A stretch of 8,775 bases of DNA from Desulfobacterales bacterium (GTDB taxonomy: Bacteria > Desulfobacterota > Desulfobacteria > Desulfobacterales > UBA5852). Positions 6,163-8,775 of this stretch are shown in pieces. Position 1 is the stretch's first letter. Each line of letters opens with the position of its first letter. The stretch lies in NCBI GenBank assembly GCA_030066455.1, contig JASJBQ010000192.1, forward strand, positions 1 through 8,775. The letters are read 5' to 3'. A program made the position numbers and the translations under genes. The notes beneath the pieces are model-generated. The model was not told the DNA's origin. It saw only the letters and a list, made by a program, of their open reading frames with translations, and did not search any database.

Positions 6163-7023
6163 ATCGAAATCATTTCTACCGCAGAGGAAATGCGGTCGCA
6201 CGCGGGCCGATGCAGGCGCGAGGGCCGCACCATCGCGTTTGTCCCCACCATGGGATTTCTGCACGAGGGGCATCTATCACTGATGCGCGCGGGGCGCGAG
6301 CGTGCCGATATCCTGGCCGCCAGCATCTTTGTCAACCCTGCGCAGTTTGCGCCGGGTGAGGATTTCGAGGCCTACCCGCGGGACATGCAACGGGATTTGA
6401 CCATGGCGCGGTCGGTGGGCGTCGATGTCGTCTTCACCCCCGACAACGCGATGATGTATGCGGCAGGCTTCCAGACCTACGTCAACCTGGAGAAGCTTCC
6501 CCGGGGGCTGTGCGGCACGTCGCGGCCCATCTTTTTTCGGGGCGTGGCCACGGTGGTCGCCAAGCTTTTCAATATCGTGCGGCCCGATATCGCCGTTTTC
6601 GGCGAAAAGGATTTTCAGCAGCTGGTCGTCATCCGGCGCATGGTCCGGGACCTCAATTTCGGGATTGAAATCGTGGGCGGCCCCACCGTACGGGAAGCCG
6701 ACGGTTTGGCCATGAGTTCGCGCAACGCCTATCTCAAACCCGAGCAGCGGCCGGCCGCACGAAGCCTTTATGAAGCCCTGCGGCAGTCGCAGGACATGGT
6801 CCGCGAGGGCGAACGCCGCGCGGACACGATTATCGCCGCCGCCGAGCGGCATATCGCTGCGTTTGCCGAAACCGCTATCGATTACATCGCCATCGTCGAC
6901 CCCGATACCCTGGAAGACATGGCCGTGGTCGACCGACCCGCCCGCATGGCCCTGGCCGTCAAGATCGGGGCGACCCGCCTGATCGACAACATCGCGCTGG
7001 GCCTGTCAAGCGACGGATTGTAA
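6163..7023 (+). CDS. panC: Pantothenate synthetase (pantoate-beta-alanine ligase), apparent AUC start
   Basis: PanC joins pantoate and beta-alanine with ATP, the last step of pantothenate (coenzyme A precursor) synthesis, in the cytoplasm. Motifs, numbered from the 6163 start: VPTMG at 27-31, the HIGH-like HEGH at 34-37, IFVNPAQF at about 55-62, EDFEAYPRD at about 66-74, FGEKDFQQL at about 146-154 and MSSRNAYL at about 184-191. All look intact. The normally well-kept SRPGHFRGV reads SRPIFFRGV (about 120-128), losing the His. Starting at ATC 6163 gives 286 residues and an N-terminus MEIISTAEEM, with 26 residues before VPTMG, exactly as in E. coli PanC (283 residues). The first ATG (6190) would give 277 residues, remove the first beta-strand and lack a well-spaced ribosome site. 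metK follows after 44 bases without a terminator, so co-transcription is likely. Confidence 0.9.
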   Translation: MEIISTAEEMRSHAGRCRREGRTIAFVPTMGFLHEGHLSLMRAGRERADILAASIFVNPAQFAPGEDFEAYPRDMQRDLTMARSVGVDVVFTPDNAMMYAAGFQTYVNLEKLPRGLCGTSRPIFFRGVATVVAKLFNIVRPDIAVFGEKDFQQLVVIRRMVRDLNFGIEIVGGPTVREADGLAMSSRNAYLKPEQRPAARSLYEALRQSQDMVREGERRADTIIAAAERHIAAFAETAIDYIAIVDPDTLEDMAVVDRPARMALAVKIGATRLIDNIALGLSSDGL

Positions 7024-7052
7024 ATAATGATGCGGGCAATCAATGTAACACC

Positions 7053-7058
7053 AAGGAG
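7053..7058 (+). promoter_or_regulatory. Ribosome-binding site of metK
   Basis: AAGGAG lies 9 bases before the metK ATG at 7068 in the short 44-base panC-metK gap. The local context CCAAGGAG is the same as before ahcY (8579-8586). Confidence 0.7.
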
Positions 7059-7067
7059 ATGAATTAA

Positions 7068-8237
7068 ATGAGCAAGGAACAGTTTTTTTTCACGTCCGAA
7101 TCGGTCACCGAAGGGCACCCGGATAAAGTTGCGGACCAGATTTCCGATGCGATCCTGGACGCCATCATCGGACAGGACAAGAATTGCCGGGTGGCCTGCG
7201 AGACGCTGGTGACCACCGGCATCGCCTTCGTGGCCGGTGAGATCACCACCAGCTGCTACGTGGACATCCCCCAGATCGTCCGCCAGACCATCCGGGATAT
7301 CGGCTATTGCTCCTCCCAGATGGGGTTCGACTGCCAGACCTGCTCGGTGATCACGAGCATCGACCAGCAGTCGCCGGACATCGCCCAGGGCGTCAATGTG
7401 GGCGAGGGGCTGTTTAAGGATCAGGGGGCGGGCGACCAGGGCCTCATGTTCGGGTTCGCCTCGGACGAGACCCCCGAGCTGATGCCCATGCCGGTGATGT
7501 ACGCCCACAAACTAACCCGCCGCTTGTCTCAGGTGCGCAAGAACGGCGCACTCGATTTCCTGCGGCCGGACGGCAAGTCCCAGGTGACCATCGAGTATGA
7601 AAACGGCACCCCGCTCCGGGTCGACACGGTGGTCGTCTCCACCCAGCACAAACCGGACGCGACCCACGAGCAGATTCGCGAGGCCGTCATCGAGGAAGTG
7701 ATCAAAAAGGTCATCCCGGTCGACATGATCGACGGGGACACCAAATACTACATCAACCCCACCGGCAAGTTCGTGGTGGGTGGCCCCATGGGCGACTGCG
7801 GCCTTACCGGGCGCAAGATCATTGTCGACACCTATGGCGGCCAGGGAAGCCATGGCGGCGGCTGCTTCTCGGGCAAGGATCCGTCCAAGGTCGACCGCAG
7901 CGCCTCCTATATGGGCCGGCACATTGCCAAGAATGTGGTGGCCGCCGGTCTGGCCAAGAAATGCGAAATCCAGATCGCCTACGCCATCGGTGTGGCCGAG
8001 CCGGTTTCGGTCATGGTGGACCTGATGGGCACCGGCGCCATCCCCAAAAAGCGCGTCAAGGAGATCATCCGCGAAGTGTTCGACCTGCGGCCGGCCGCGA
8101 TCATCGAATACCTTGACCTGCTGCGACCGATCTATCTGCCCACAGCCGCCTACGGTCATTTCGGCCGCAGCGAAGATACTTTCAGCTGGGAGCAGACCAA
8201 CAAGGCGGAGGAGATGCGCAACCTGGCCGGTATCTGA
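7068..8237 (+). CDS. metK: S-adenosylmethionine synthetase (methionine adenosyltransferase)
   Basis: MetK makes S-adenosylmethionine from methionine and ATP, releasing phosphate and pyrophosphate; it is a cytoplasmic tetramer needing Mg2+ and K+. The 389-residue length fits the family (about 380-400). Family signatures are plain: [11 protein letters not shown] at 10-20 with the ATP-binding His17, GEITT at 57-61, the first signature [12 protein letters not shown] at 120-131, the region [20 protein letters not shown] at 238-257, and the phosphate-binding signature [10 protein letters not shown] at 262-271 followed by KVDRSASY. No catalytic residue appears missing. The start ATG has AAGGAG 9 bases upstream and the N-terminus aligns well with known MetK proteins. 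It sits between panC and ahcY; the pairing with ahcY places SAM synthesis next to SAH removal, although a promoter-like region separates them. Confidence 0.97.
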   Translation: MSKEQFFFTSESVTEGHPDKVADQISDAILDAIIGQDKNCRVACETLVTTGIAFVAGEITTSCYVDIPQIVRQTIRDIGYCSSQMGFDCQTCSVITSIDQQSPDIAQGVNVGEGLFKDQGAGDQGLMFGFASDETPELMPMPVMYAHKLTRRLSQVRKNGALDFLRPDGKSQVTIEYENGTPLRVDTVVVSTQHKPDATHEQIREAVIEEVIKKVIPVDMIDGDTKYYINPTGKFVVGGPMGDCGLTGRKIIVDTYGGQGSHGGGCFSGKDPSKVDRSASYMGRHIAKNVVAAGLAKKCEIQIAYAIGVAEPVSVMVDLMGTGAIPKKRVKEIIREVFDLRPAAIIEYLDLLRPIYLPTAAYGHFGRSEDTFSWEQTNKAEEMRNLAGI

Positions 8238-8295
8238 TGCCTGGCCTCAAGCGCACCCTTTGGTCCGGCCCGGCACGCGCGCGATGGTCATCCCC

Positions 8296-8320
8296 GCCGC
8301 CGGATGATGCGTCCGGCGGC
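8296..8320 (+). terminator. Strong GC-rich hairpin downstream of metK
   Basis: GCCGCCGGA (8296-8304) and TCCGGCGGC (8312-8320) are perfectly complementary, giving a 9-bp stem with a 7-base loop TGATGCG, 59 bases after the metK stop. No T-run follows, so intrinsic termination is not certain; it may protect the 3' end of the mRNA or act with Rho. Confidence 0.45.
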
Positions 8321-8398
8321 CTGTAATCGCTGCGGCCTCGGCCTGAACCCCAGGCTCATGGGCTGGAGGGGCACGATGACGGTCGCCGCCGTGATGGT

Positions 8399-8426
8399 TT
8401 GCCAACCGCGGCAACGGCTATATATT
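8399..8426 (+). promoter_or_regulatory. Candidate sigma70-type promoter for ahcY with dyad over the -35 box
   Basis: TTGCCA (8399-8404, 5 of 6 to TTGACA) and TATATT (8421-8426, 5 of 6 to TATAAT) are 16 bases apart, in an AT-rich patch unlike the surrounding sequence. Transcription would start near 8433, giving a leader of about 160 bases. An inverted repeat TTGCC-6-GGCAA (8399-8403 and 8410-8414) covers the -35 box and part of the spacer and could be an operator. This is sequence resemblance only. Confidence 0.5.
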
Positions 8427-8432
8427 TAAGAT

Positions 8433-8775
<343 letters not shown>

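Noticed and set aside
7024..7067. SAM riboswitch in front of metK
   Set aside because: The gap is only 44 bases, too short for SAM-I, and shows neither a known SAM motif nor a stable hairpin.
8237..8326. 29-codon open frame starting at an ATG overlapping the metK stop
   Set aside because: No ribosome site, Pro/Arg-rich composition and an overlap with the strong hairpin at 8296-8320 argue against translation.
8327..8375. SAH riboswitch upstream of ahcY, prompted by GCTGC near 8330 and CCCAGGCTC near 8351
   Set aside because: These fragments resemble parts of the known consensus, but the upstream GAGGAGCG arm and the downstream ACGGCGCTC arm are missing, and the site lies upstream of the promoter candidate, more than 200 bases from ahcY. 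A covariance-model search would settle it.

Overview
The window looks like a GC-rich bacterial chromosome segment. The best lineage guess is a sulfate-reducing Desulfobacterota (Desulfosarcina/Desulfobacteraceae-like), inferred from protein style and gene content rather than from any marker gene. All genes lie on the + strand. There are no tRNAs, rRNAs, IS elements or CRISPR arrays.

Region 1 (1-5446) is the distal part of a tightly packed operon for a multisubunit Mrp/Mnh-type cation/proton antiporter. It holds the last codons of an upstream gene (probably an MnhB-type subunit), an MnhC/NuoK-like subunit, two MnhD/NuoN/NuoM-like subunits, a small two-helix membrane protein, and a third, longer antiporter-like subunit with a C-terminal extension. 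Genes abut or overlap (ATGA at 451-454, 3 bases at 1954-1956, 11 bases at 3680-3690), so they are probably co-transcribed and translationally coupled. Three antiporter-like channels side by side, with no redox or hydrogenase subunit in view, resemble a complex I membrane arm without its electron-transfer part. The three paralogues differ in key charged residues: one has the full set, one lacks the TM10 lysine and one lacks the TM7 lysine.

Region 2 (5447-5993) encodes a stand-alone cyclic-nucleotide-binding-fold protein with no DNA-binding domain and without the usual cAMP-contacting Glu/Arg pair. It is followed by a terminator-like hairpin.

Region 3 (5994-8237) holds a non-coding stretch with a candidate promoter, then panC (pantothenate synthetase) and metK (S-adenosylmethionine synthetase). 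panC has no ordinary start codon where its family N-terminus begins. A stop codon, a strong Shine-Dalgarno and the conserved N-terminal residues together point to an AUC start at 6163, which is the most surprising point in the window.

Region 4 (8238-8775) is a 354-base intergenic region followed by the 5' end of ahcY (S-adenosylhomocysteine hydrolase), cut by the window edge. metK and ahcY make and recycle the two ends of the SAM methylation cycle. The intergenic region holds a strong hairpin after metK, a good sigma70-like promoter carrying a dyad over its -35 box, and a roughly 160-base leader with several hairpins and mutually exclusive pairings near the ahcY ribosome-binding site. That leader does not match the known SAH or SAM riboswitch consensus sequences I can recall and is a candidate for an undescribed regulatory element.
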